In this document: positions 8,918 to 16,772 of the stretch, in pieces
Numbering within the stretch: position 1 is the first letter of the stretch
Layout of the letters: every line of letters begins with the position of its first letter
Assembly: GCA_964654665.1 (NCBI GenBank)
Contig: CAZZKV010000023.1
Span: forward strand, 1 to 47,386
DNA from: CALCKU01 sp964654665
GTDB lineage: Bacteria; Pseudomonadota; Alphaproteobacteria; Caulobacterales; Maricaulaceae
Length of the DNA: 47,386 nt
Direction of reading: 5' to 3'
Translations under genes and position numbers: made by a program
The notes under the pieces: model-generated
Seen by the model: the letters and a program-made list of their open reading frames with translations, nothing else
Told to the model about the DNA's origin: nothing
Database searches by the model: none

Positions 8918-8944
8918 TGCGGTAAGATAGCTTCGGAGTATAGA

Positions 8945-10105
8945 GTGACAGAAAAATCAGGTCCGTTAAACGGCGTAAAGGTCGTCGAAATTGCAGGTAT
9001 TGGACCTGCCCCCGTCTGCGGAATGATGCTAGCCGATATGGGGGCCGAGGTCATTCTGATAGACCGTAAGACAGCTAATCCAAATGCGCCCTCTATTAAC
9101 GCGCTTAACCAATATGCCTTCTATAATCGCGGTAAGCGCACCATGACTATGAACTTAAAAAAGCCCGAAGCAACGTCCGCCGTACTAGATCTTATAGATA
9201 AGGCAGATATTTTAATCGAAGGTTTTCGGCCCGGCGTAATGGAACGGCTTGGTCTTGGACCGGACATTTGCCTTGCACGAAACCCGGCTCTTATATTTGG
9301 CCGCCTGACAGGGTGGGGACAAACAGGGCCTTTAGCAAAAAATGCAGGGCACGACCTAAACTATTTAGCGCTTTCAGGCGCGCTTTATTATAGTGGTCAT
9401 GACGGCGAAGTACCCTTCCCTCCGGCGACAGTTGTTGGAGATGTCGGTGGTGGATCATTAACTTTGGCCTTTGGTCTCGTTTGCGCCTTATGGCATGCCC
9501 GAGCAACAGGCGAAGGACAGGTTATCGACGCAGCGATTGTGGACGGCACGGCTTATATGTCGACATTGCTGGCCTTCACTCGCGCTACAGGCATGCTGCC
9601 CGACGGACCGCGTGGACAGAGCTTTATGACAGCGGGAGCCCCTTGGTATGACAGCTATGAATGTTCTGACGGAAACTATATTACTGTGGGCGCATTGGAA
9701 CCCGCTTTTTATGCCCTCTTGATTAAAAGCTGCGGATTTGAAGAGGATCCAGATTTTGCCCATCAATGGGACAAATCCAAATGGCCTGCAGGTAAAATAA
9801 AATTTGCAAAATTATTTAAAACGCAGACCCGCCAATATTGGTGTGATTTAATGGAAGGCACAGATGTCTGTTTTGGCCCCGTATTAAACTTAGTCGAAGC
9901 CGCGAAACATCCTCATAATATTGCCCGTGATAATTTTGTTGAAATTGACGGGATAGTTCAACCTTCGCCTGCACCGAAATTTAGTCAAACAAAACCGCAA
10001 GCGGGGCGTGTCAGCCCTTCAGGGGCTGATACTGATAGCATCTTATCGGCTCTGGGGTATACGCCGGAAAAATTACAAAAAATGAAAGATGCCGGCGCGA
10101 TTTAA
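8945..10105 (+). CDS. Family III CoA transferase, alpha-methylacyl-CoA racemase-type
   Basis: A 386-aa CaiB/BaiF-family protein. The three residues used by alpha-methylacyl-CoA racemase can be placed: H136 in AGHDLNYLALSG, D166 in VVGDVGGG and E252 in VGALEPAFY. This favours racemisation of 2-methylacyl-CoA over CoA transfer. The start is GTG with CGGAG upstream. It is the last gene of the operon. An AMACR is needed when 2-methyl-branched acyl-CoAs (isoprenoid, pristanic or sterol-side-chain type) enter beta-oxidation, because ACADs accept only one epimer. The actual substrate is inference. Confidence 0.85.
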   Translation: MTEKSGPLNGVKVVEIAGIGPAPVCGMMLADMGAEVILIDRKTANPNAPSINALNQYAFYNRGKRTMTMNLKKPEATSAVLDLIDKADILIEGFRPGVMERLGLGPDICLARNPALIFGRLTGWGQTGPLAKNAGHDLNYLALSGALYYSGHDGEVPFPPATVVGDVGGGSLTLAFGLVCALWHARATGEGQVIDAAIVDGTAYMSTLLAFTRATGMLPDGPRGQSFMTAGAPWYDSYECSDGNYITVGALEPAFYALLIKSCGFEEDPDFAHQWDKSKWPAGKIKFAKLFKTQTRQYWCDLMEGTDVCFGPVLNLVEAAKHPHNIARDNFVEIDGIVQPSPAPKFSQTKPQAGRVSPSGADTDSILSALGYTPEKLQKMKDAGAI

Positions 10106-10231
10106 CTTACGTTCAGACGCGCAGCCCTTTAGGCTCATTTTTCCTAACATTTGAATAAATGTGTCAATCGGCTGATCGCCAATTATGGCATATTTACCGT
10201 CAAAATATATGTAGCGCGCTTTGAATGTCAT
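10073..10231 (-). pseudogene. Possible remnant of a DsbA/FrnE-family oxidoreductase, C-terminal end
   Basis: The 267-bp gap between converging genes holds a 52-codon minus frame containing YFDGKYAIIGDQPIDTFIQML, close in form to the C-terminal beta-strand/helix of DsbA-FrnE or 2-hydroxychromene-2-carboxylate isomerase-like proteins (KYAxSGAQPxxxFxQxL). The CxxC-bearing N-terminal part is not present, and the frame runs into the end of the racemase gene on the other strand. Recognition rests on about 20 residues. Confidence 0.4.
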
Positions 10232-10372
10232 TTTGACAAACGAGCTTTAGTCCCTTTTTGGCGTCCGCAACATATTCATTTGATTGTAATATAAATTTTT
10301 AATTGAGCCATTATATCTCCCAATAGTCAGTCCAATGATAATATTTCAAAGGCGCAAATTCGGCCGCTATGT

Positions 10373-11377
10373 TTAAATTTCAATGACGAGTTTTCCGAAA
10401 TGTTTGGCCTTACCCAAGTCATGATAGGCTTGGCGGGCATCTTCAAACGCATAGACCTTATCAACAACCGGCTTCATTTTATTAGCGTCAACGGCGTGGC
10501 ACAAATTTTCAAGCATTTCGCGACTGCCGCAATAAATACCTTGAAGACGAATTGATTTTAACAAAATCATCACTGGATTAACCTCCCCCATTGTCAATAC
10601 ACCAATCAGACCGATAGAGCCTGCATGGCGCGTCGCCATGATGGATTGCCCTAAAGTATTGGCTCCGCCAACCTCAACTGTGTGGTCGACCCCAACACCA
10701 TTGGTCAAGGCGAGAACTTTTTCGTGCCAATTCGGATGTGTCTTGTAATTTATCGTTTTCCACGCGCCTAATTCAGATGCTCGCTTGAGCTTTTCATCAC
10801 TTGATGACGTGATAATGACGCGTGCCCCGAGCATCAAACATATCTGTAGCGCGGAAATTGAAACTCCGCCCGTCCCTAATAATAAGACCGTATCTCCCGC
10901 CTTTACATTCCCGACTTCAACAAGGCTATGCCACGCCGTCACGCCCGTACAGGTCAATGTGGCGGCCTCGATATCGGTCAAATGTGCCGGTGTATGTACC
11001 CATCCCGTATCAGGCATAGACCGGTACTCACACAGCATACCATCAATATCGACACCCAAGCCGCTTGCATGGTCGGCGGGCTGTATTTTACCGCGATGCC
11101 AGCTTTGCAACAGTGTAGAGCAAACCCTATCTCCGACTTTAAATTTCGTGACAGATGACCCCACGGCCACAACTTCGCCAGCACCATCGGAATTAGGAAT
11201 ACGCGGATACTGTAAATTACGCGCTGCCGGTTTCATAATCGTGGACATATCCCGTGGATTAATCGATGACGCCCGGACGCGAACTAAAACTTCATTGGCC
11301 TTTGGGGCAGGTTTTTCAATCTCATTAAGGGCCAAAGCGTCAATGCCGTCTTCGCCAATTATCTGATAAGCTTTCAT
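10373..11377 (-). CDS. Zinc-free MDR oxidoreductase (quinone reductase / alcohol dehydrogenase-like)
   Basis: A 334-aa medium-chain dehydrogenase/reductase. A GroES-like N-terminus (NEVLVRVRASSINPRDM) is followed by a nucleotide site LGTGGVSISALQ and the segment DHTVEVGG. The GHE-type and Cys zinc ligands of alcohol dehydrogenases are absent, so it resembles zeta-crystallin/quinone-reductase-like NADPH enzymes. I place the start at the ATG at 11377 with AGGA 7 nt upstream; the longer frame starts at a TTG. It runs opposite to the racemase operon. A weak relative of the island motif (11452-11467) lies about 75 bp upstream. The substrate is unknown. Confidence 0.85.
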   Translation of the reverse strand: MKAYQIIGEDGIDALALNEIEKPAPKANEVLVRVRASSINPRDMSTIMKPAARNLQYPRIPNSDGAGEVVAVGSSVTKFKVGDRVCSTLLQSWHRGKIQPADHASGLGVDIDGMLCEYRSMPDTGWVHTPAHLTDIEAATLTCTGVTAWHSLVEVGNVKAGDTVLLLGTGGVSISALQICLMLGARVIITSSSDEKLKRASELGAWKTINYKTHPNWHEKVLALTNGVGVDHTVEVGGANTLGQSIMATRHAGSIGLIGVLTMGEVNPVMILLKSIRLQGIYCGSREMLENLCHAVDANKMKPVVDKVYAFEDARQAYHDLGKAKHFGKLVIEI

Positions 11378-11487
11378 TTGAGTTCCTATTTGCAAGAGGG
11401 ATTTATCTTATATGATTTAAAAAGGTAATGTTATGTAGTGGCAAAGTTAGCTGTCTCATATAGCATTAAGCTTGCCAAGGCATGTCT

Positions 11488-11751
11488 CTATAGATAACAT
11501 GTCCTATGATTGAGCTCGGGTGCCGCAGATAAACCATAGGCACCACTGGTTACGGTTTTCGCCACTCCATTTTGGTAGACTTGATGACTTTTCAGCTTTC
11601 TCCAAAATTCATAAAATGTAAAGGTGCCCGCTTCTACATCACCCACCACACGTAATAATTCACAACTATCACGCTGTTGCGGTGCCGCCAATATAGTGAA
11701 GATCAGCCTCTTAGGATCTTCATATAGGCCATTGACAGCTCTAAATGTCAC
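11488..11751 (-). CDS. Unrecognised 87-aa ORF, possibly degenerate
   Basis: A GTG-initiated 87-codon frame (TFRAVNGLYEDPKRL at the start, EFWRKLKSHQVYQNG in the middle) that I cannot assign to a family. A better ribosome site (AAAGGATAAATT-ATG, ATG near 11790) feeds a different frame that stops after about 15 codons, so a frameshift may have split an older gene. It lies between the GST gene and the MDR gene on the same strand, in an otherwise empty 450-bp stretch. It may not be expressed. Confidence 0.3.
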   Translation of the reverse strand: MTFRAVNGLYEDPKRLIFTILAAPQQRDSCELLRVVGDVEAGTFTFYEFWRKLKSHQVYQNGVAKTVTSGAYGLSAAPELNHRTCYL

Positions 11752-11830
11752 GATAACGACAATAGATATATTCTGTAGAATTATTCATAATTTATCCTTT
11801 ATTTTATTATTTTAGCTCACCATCATTGGA

Positions 11831-12460
11831 TTAGACTTTCGCACTCGAGCGCGTTAAAATTTTATCATACCAAGCTTGCGTTTTAACGCAGTCTTCGGGG
11901 ATTGAAATGTTAACTAACCGCGCAAATTCACATACAACAAACCCAGTAATATCAGCCACGGTAAATTTATCTGATGCTAAATATTCTGTTTTTGCGAGTT
12001 GGTCTTCAAGCGTATGAAAAAACAAGTCTGCACGGTGTCGTGAGCGTTTGGCTAGCTCCGGAATTTGTTCAAATGATATTGTACCAGTTACAGCACGGCC
12101 TTTATGTCCAGGATTTATATTTCGAAAATAATCTCCAAGGACCAAAAATCCTTGCGTTTCACAAATTGCATTCCACATCAACACGGCGCCTTTTTCCTGC
12201 GCATTTGTCCCCATTAATGGAGGGTTTGGAAACTTATCTTCTAGATAAGCCGCAATGCCAATATTTTCCGTAAGAGCAAATCCATTTTCCGTCACTAAAA
12301 CCGGTGCTGTTGCTCGCGGATTAATCGCTAAAAACTCCGGCGTGAATTGTTCACGTTCTGCCAAATTGATTTCTATTGTATCTATCTCAATACCTTTTTC
12401 AGCGATAAACATGCGCGCACGGCGCGGACTTGGCGATCCTGACCAATTATAGAATTTCAC
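11831..12460 (-). CDS. Glutathione S-transferase
   Basis: A 209-aa cytosolic GST: a thioredoxin-like N-domain with YNWSGSPSPRRARMFIAEKG, the cis-Pro region ATAPVLV, and LTENIGIAAYLED for glutathione contact, then an all-helical C-domain with FTVADITGFV (N-capping box). GTG start with GGGGAG 5 nt upstream. It is the third gene of a leftward series after the Fe-ADH and YghU genes (57-bp gaps). It may conjugate or isomerise an intermediate of the island's pathway, or simply detoxify. Substrate cannot be read. Confidence 0.87.
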   Translation of the reverse strand: MKFYNWSGSPSPRRARMFIAEKGIEIDTIEINLAEREQFTPEFLAINPRATAPVLVTENGFALTENIGIAAYLEDKFPNPPLMGTNAQEKGAVLMWNAICETQGFLVLGDYFRNINPGHKGRAVTGTISFEQIPELAKRSRHRADLFFHTLEDQLAKTEYLASDKFTVADITGFVVCEFARLVNISIPEDCVKTQAWYDKILTRSSAKV

Positions 12461-12517
12461 TATTCTCCCCTTAACTTTAACTCTATTTCAAATTTCAAAG
12501 GCTGCACTTTGAAAGCT

Positions 12518-13306
12518 TTAATTTTTCCGTTGAGCATACCCTATTTTTACAGGCGTACGCTCGCCAACTTCTAACGTCCAGCGCCCTAAATGTTTATATG
12601 ACATCACATCTAAAAATTGAGATCCGCCATATCCATCATCAAATATTAACGCATACATCCATGGCCAAAGGGATATGTCTGCAATGGTGTAATCTATACC
12701 GCAAAGATATTGCTTTACTGCAAAATGCTTATCCAGAACATCAAGCTGTCGTTTAACTTCCATCGTAAACCGGTTAATCGGATATTCCAGTTTTACTGGT
12801 GCATATCTATAAAAATGCCCAAATCCGCCGCCGAGATAAGGCGCGCTTCCTATCTGCCAAAACAGCCAAGACAGGCATTCAGCCTGCGTTGATGGGTCTT
12901 TTGGCAAGAAGGCCTCAAATTTTTGTGCAAGATACAATAAAATCGCTCCGGACTCAAACACACGGGTCGGTGGCGTCGTACTATGATCTACAATTGCCGG
13001 AATTTTTGAATTTGGGTTTATCTCAGTAAACCCGCTACCAAATTGATCGCCTTCAAAAATATTGATAATATGCTTGTCATATTTCGCCCCTGTCTTACCC
13101 AATGCTAAAAGCTCTTCGAGTAAAATCGAGACCTTGAGGCTATTGGCCGTACCTGCAGAGTACACTTGGATAGGATGCTCACCAACTATTAAATCTTTTT
13201 CATGGGTCGCGCCAGAGATCGGGCGGTTAATCTTGCCAAACACCCCCTCTTGTAGTTCCCACGTCCAAACCTTGGGCACTACATATGCTTTGTCCGTATC
13301 TGTCAT
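12518..13306 (-). CDS. yghU: YghU-type glutathione transferase / disulfide-bond oxidoreductase
   Basis: A 262-aa protein that I recognise as closely similar to E. coli YghU: VPKVWTWEL near the N-terminus, INRPISGATHEKDL, then NPNSKIPAIVDH, RVFESGAILLYLA, LGGGFGHFYRYAPVK and INRFTMEVKRQLDVLDK. YghU (288 aa) has glutathione-dependent peroxidase and disulfide-reductase activity; the present protein is somewhat shorter, mostly near the C-terminus. No strong Shine-Dalgarno sequence is visible before the ATG. It lies between Fe-ADH and GST genes on the same strand and probably serves thiol redox control during growth on the island's substrate. Confidence 0.88.
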   Translation of the reverse strand: MTDTDKAYVVPKVWTWELQEGVFGKINRPISGATHEKDLIVGEHPIQVYSAGTANSLKVSILLEELLALGKTGAKYDKHIINIFEGDQFGSGFTEINPNSKIPAIVDHSTTPPTRVFESGAILLYLAQKFEAFLPKDPSTQAECLSWLFWQIGSAPYLGGGFGHFYRYAPVKLEYPINRFTMEVKRQLDVLDKHFAVKQYLCGIDYTIADISLWPWMYALIFDDGYGGSQFLDVMSYKHLGRWTLEVGERTPVKIGYAQRKN

Positions 13307-13363
13307 CTGGGTTAATTCAACTTTTCCGACCCTAAAGCCTGCCTGTTTGTGATCATTGAGTGA

Positions 13364-14536
13364 CTATGCCGCCATTTCCAAAATTTCCATAATTTGCGAC
13401 GGATTAGAAATAGGACGCGGATTATGAGGTATCCACGGAACAGCCATCGAAGCGGCGGCGATTGTTTCATACTTATCAGGCCCGATTCCTACATCTTTTA
13501 AACACCCAGGCATACCAAGCTCAGCAATCAATTCTTCAAGAAGGTCAGCTGCATCTTCGCCCGGACGTCCCATAGCCGCTGCCACTTTTTCTTGTAATTC
13601 AGGATTAGCGCTTTTGTTCCACCGCATAACCGATGGCAACATAACGCAGGACGTGTGACCATGCGGGACCCCGTACATAGAACCTAAAATATATCCAATG
13701 GCGTGGCTGGCCCCCATCATCGCCCCTGATGCATAAGGTCCCGTAGAGAGCCATGTGCCCATTTGACAGCCCAACCGTGCATCCAGATTATTCGGCTCGG
13801 ATTTTACGCGCCGTAACTCTTCGCTTAACAAACTTATACCTCTTAAACCTTGTGCATCGCCGTAAGGGTTCGCTCCAAGACAGCACACGCCTTCGACGCA
13901 ATTATCAAGCGCGCGAATACCCGTTGACAGCCAGAGCCATTCTGGCGTGTGAACCGTTACAGCTGGGTCAAGAATAACGGCTTGGGGTGCCATATAAGGT
14001 TGCCGATAAAGCTCTTTGGTTTTGGTGCGTTCATCCGTAATACCACAAAGCGGAGTAAAATCCCCACCAGAAAGCGTGGTCGGGATACTCACCTGCCGAA
14101 CCTGCGGTGGTTTAATGACTGGCGCAGCGGCGGCGGCCTCTGGCGTACGAGGCATCCGAAACATGTCCATGCCCTCTGGCGTGCGTACATCATTTGCAAG
14201 ACACAATTGGGCAGCTTTGGCCCCATCTGTTATCGATCCCCCGCCAATGGTCACGATCAATTCCGCCTTCGCCTCGCGCGCCTGTTCGCTGGCTTTAATC
14301 ACAGCCTTACGTGGCGTATGTGCCGGCATAGCGTCAAATACCCCTACATAGTGCTTGCCAAGAGCTGATATAATTTTATCTATCTCATCTGTGTTTTGCT
14401 TTAAAGTTCCGCTTACCATTAAAAAGACACGCGAAACCCCGAGTCGTGAAACTATATCTGCAAGAGCTTCAGCAGCAGGTTTGCCAAAAATCACCTCATC
14501 CGTTTGACCAAAAATAAAATGTCCTGATTTTGTCAT
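13364..14536 (-). CDS. Iron-containing alcohol dehydrogenase / maleylacetate reductase-like
   Basis: A 390-aa Fe-ADH-fold enzyme. The NAD loop VTIGGGSITDGAK is at about 94-106; IPTTLSGGDF follows; the metal region has H278 in GASHAIGY and H292/H294 in PHGHTS. The usual helix with the Asp and first His ligand (GMDALTHAIE) reads GIRALDNCVE, giving R208 and N212, so two of the common metal ligands are replaced. Maleylacetate reductases also diverge here, some working without tightly bound metal. It would reduce a ketone, aldehyde or maleylacetate using NAD(P)H. It heads the leftward series with two GST genes and shares a 153-bp divergent promoter region with the crotonase operon. Confidence 0.83.
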   Translation of the reverse strand: MTKSGHFIFGQTDEVIFGKPAAEALADIVSRLGVSRVFLMVSGTLKQNTDEIDKIISALGKHYVGVFDAMPAHTPRKAVIKASEQAREAKAELIVTIGGGSITDGAKAAQLCLANDVRTPEGMDMFRMPRTPEAAAAAPVIKPPQVRQVSIPTTLSGGDFTPLCGITDERTKTKELYRQPYMAPQAVILDPAVTVHTPEWLWLSTGIRALDNCVEGVCCLGANPYGDAQGLRGISLLSEELRRVKSEPNNLDARLGCQMGTWLSTGPYASGAMMGASHAIGYILGSMYGVPHGHTSCVMLPSVMRWNKSANPELQEKVAAAMGRPGEDAADLLEELIAELGMPGCLKDVGIGPDKYETIAAASMAVPWIPHNPRPISNPSQIMEILEMAA

Positions 14537-14616
14537 GCTTTTCCCTTATTGTTTGCCTTAAAGACTATAACACTACATTTTCTATTGGTCTTGAGGTGAT
14601 GTTAGTGATATATATT

Positions 14617-14632
14617 AGTCCTATATGGTACT
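14617..14632. promoter_or_regulatory. Candidate operator, island motif copy 3
   Basis: AGTCCTATATGGTACT lies in the 153-bp divergent region, 80 bp before the Fe-ADH start and 57 bp before the crotonase start. It shares TATGGTACTAT exactly with copy 2 and TGGTACTAT with all three. One site here could control both the GST/Fe-ADH block and the kinase/ACAD operon. Confidence 0.55.
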
Positions 14633-14689
14633 ATTATTCAAGACCCAATTTATAAATGACAATTTGATAACAGAACAATAGGAATAAAG

Positions 14690-15469
14690 GTGACTGACTT
14701 TAACTCGAAGATCAAAAATTCAACTGCTTGGTTTATACTCGATAGGCCAGATGAGATGAATGCGCTTAATGATGACATCTTAAATGGTTTAGACAATTTC
14801 CTGAAATCAGCGGAAGACAATGCCGCAATTCGGTGTCTCGTTATAACAGGAAATGGCCGGGCATTCTGCGCGGGAGCAGATTTAAAATCAACAGCACATG
14901 CTCCCCCACCGCCCGCGGGAGAACCAGATTTTTACGACCGCGTAGGTGAGGTTTATGGCCAACTTAGAAACTTCCCTAAACCTGTTATCGCCGCTTTGAA
15001 CGGATACACTTTGGCAGGCGGACTTGAAATGGCGATGTGTTGCGATTTGGTGGTCGCCTCTGAAAAAGCAAAACTCGGTGACTCCCATGCTAATTTCGGG
15101 GTCTATCCCGGCGCAGGCGGAGCAGCGGTATTACCACGTCTTCTGCCTTATAATGTTGCAAAATATCTTCTCTTTACCGGCAAAACCCTCTCGGCCCAAG
15201 AGATGATGAATTATGGCTTTGTCAATGAGGTCGTTGCCCCCGACAAATTAGAAGAGGCGGTGCAGGCTTTAGCCGATCACATATCCGCTAAAAGCCCTAT
15301 AGCTCTTCGCCGTATGAAAGCTGTGGCTTCAGAAACACACGGGCAGACAACGGCTGATGCTTTGCGACATGAGCAGATCATATTCCGACAACATTTACGC
15401 TCGGCCGATATGGCCGAAGGCTTAAGCGCCTTCCAAGAAAAACGAACACCCAAGTTTCAAGGTCGGTAA
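14690..15469 (+). CDS. Enoyl-CoA hydratase/isomerase (crotonase) family protein
   Basis: A 259-aa crotonase-fold protein with the oxyanion-hole segments NGRAFCAGADLKS (about 55-67) and NGYTLAGGLEMA. At the positions of the two hydratase glutamates (E144/E164 of rat mitochondrial crotonase) I read H133 in GDSHANFG and Y159, so a standard enoyl-CoA hydration mechanism looks unlikely; isomerase, hydrolase or ring-cleaving roles are possible in this superfamily. GTG start with AGGA 6 nt upstream. First gene of the operon running to the esterase, with island-motif copy 3 in its promoter region. Confidence 0.87.
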   Translation: MTDFNSKIKNSTAWFILDRPDEMNALNDDILNGLDNFLKSAEDNAAIRCLVITGNGRAFCAGADLKSTAHAPPPPAGEPDFYDRVGEVYGQLRNFPKPVIAALNGYTLAGGLEMAMCCDLVVASEKAKLGDSHANFGVYPGAGGAAVLPRLLPYNVAKYLLFTGKTLSAQEMMNYGFVNEVVAPDKLEEAVQALADHISAKSPIALRRMKAVASETHGQTTADALRHEQIIFRQHLRSADMAEGLSAFQEKRTPKFQGR

Positions 15470-15542
15470 AACATCCAACATCAAGACGTAATAATCCTGT
15501 TCTATAAACCTGCCCGCAACGCACATTAGATAAGAGTTCATA

Positions 15543-16769
15543 ATGAAAAACCAACATTCAAAAAAGTCTCAAAATTTACTGGCTAAATTAAGCGCCTTTA
15601 TGGACGAGCATATTTATCCTAATGAAAAAGCCTATGCGCTGGAATTGCACCAAGCCGAAAACCGCTTTGCTCCCTTGCCCCTTATGGATACACTGAAAGA
15701 GAAAGCAAAAGAGATCGGGTTATGGAACCTGTTTGTCCCCGAAGAATATGCGCAATATTGCGATCACGGCGGGCTAAGTAATTATGATTACGCCCCGCTT
15801 GCTGAAATGATGGGCCGTGTGATCTGGTCGCCCGAGGTCTTTAATTGCAACGCGCCAGATACAGGCAATATGGAAGTCTTCATGAAATATGCGACCAAGG
15901 CACAGCAGGATAAATGGCTGACACCGTTACTGGCTGGCGAGATTAAATCCTGTTACGCAATGACTGAACCTCAAGTCGCGTCATCGGACGCCACCAATGT
16001 CGAACTCAGCATTGTACGCGAGGGGGATGAGTGGGTTTTAAATGGCCGAAAATGGTTCATTACTGGAGCGATGTATGAACGCAGTAAAATTTTCATTGTT
16101 ATGGGTAAGTCCGACCCTGATAATCCCAGCCGTCATAAACAACAAACCCAAGTGCTTGTCCCCAAAGACACAGCGGGTGTTTCGCTGATACGCCCTCTGA
16201 CAACCCTTGGCTATGACGACGCGCCAATTGGCCATGCCGAGATCGTGTTTGAAAATGTGCGTGTGCCTTATGAAAATGTTTTGCTCGGCGAAGGTCGCGG
16301 CTTTGAGATTGCACAAGGCCGACTTGGGCCGGGCCGTATGCATCATTGTATGCGCCTGATCGGTGTTGGACAACGTTCATTAGAACAAGCCTGTAAGCGC
16401 GTCACGCAGCGCACAACATTTGGCCGCCCGCTATCCAAGCATCAATCTATTCGGGAAGAAATTTCCAAAAGTTTTTCCGAGATTGAAATGGCGCGTCTTC
16501 TGGTTTTAAAAACCTGCCTTAAGATGGACGCGGTCGGGGCGCAGGCTTCGCGTGATATGATCGCAGCAACCAAGACCAGCATTCCAATCATGGTGCAAAC
16601 CATTGTTGACCGCTGTATGCAAATGCACGGTGCAGGCGGGCTAACCGAGGATTATTTCATGGCGGAAGGGTTTAATTATGCCCGCTGGTGCCGCCAAGCC
16701 GACGGTCCTGATCAGGTTCATCAAATGTCACTTGGCAAGCAAATCATCGAGCGTTACGGATTGGACTAG
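15543..16769 (+). CDS. Acyl-CoA dehydrogenase, ACAD10/11 type (LvaC-like)
   Basis: A 408-aa ACAD with PDTGNMEVF, YAMTEPQVASSDATN and WFITGA in the FAD/substrate region, and a C-terminal ADGPDQVHQ in which Asp replaces the usual catalytic Glu. That ADGPDxVH ending is typical of the ACAD10/11 group. In mammals ACAD10/11 carry a kinase domain fused to the ACAD; here the kinase is the next gene only 3 bp away. In Pseudomonas the equivalent pair (LvaA kinase, LvaC) converts 4-hydroxyacyl-CoA via a phosphorylated intermediate to enoyl/3-hydroxyacyl-CoA. AAGAG precedes the ATG. Confidence 0.88.
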   Translation: MKNQHSKKSQNLLAKLSAFMDEHIYPNEKAYALELHQAENRFAPLPLMDTLKEKAKEIGLWNLFVPEEYAQYCDHGGLSNYDYAPLAEMMGRVIWSPEVFNCNAPDTGNMEVFMKYATKAQQDKWLTPLLAGEIKSCYAMTEPQVASSDATNVELSIVREGDEWVLNGRKWFITGAMYERSKIFIVMGKSDPDNPSRHKQQTQVLVPKDTAGVSLIRPLTTLGYDDAPIGHAEIVFENVRVPYENVLLGEGRGFEIAQGRLGPGRMHHCMRLIGVGQRSLEQACKRVTQRTTFGRPLSKHQSIREEISKSFSEIEMARLLVLKTCLKMDAVGAQASRDMIAATKTSIPIMVQTIVDRCMQMHGAGGLTEDYFMAEGFNYARWCRQADGPDQVHQMSLGKQIIERYGLD

Positions 16770-16772
16770 GCC

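Noticed and set aside
10115..10145. AGCC-CTTTA-GGCT hairpin followed by Ts after the racemase gene
   Set aside because: Only a 4-bp stem; too weak to call a terminator.
10785..11366. 193-codon + frame
   Set aside because: Antisense to the MDR gene, whose motifs are clear.
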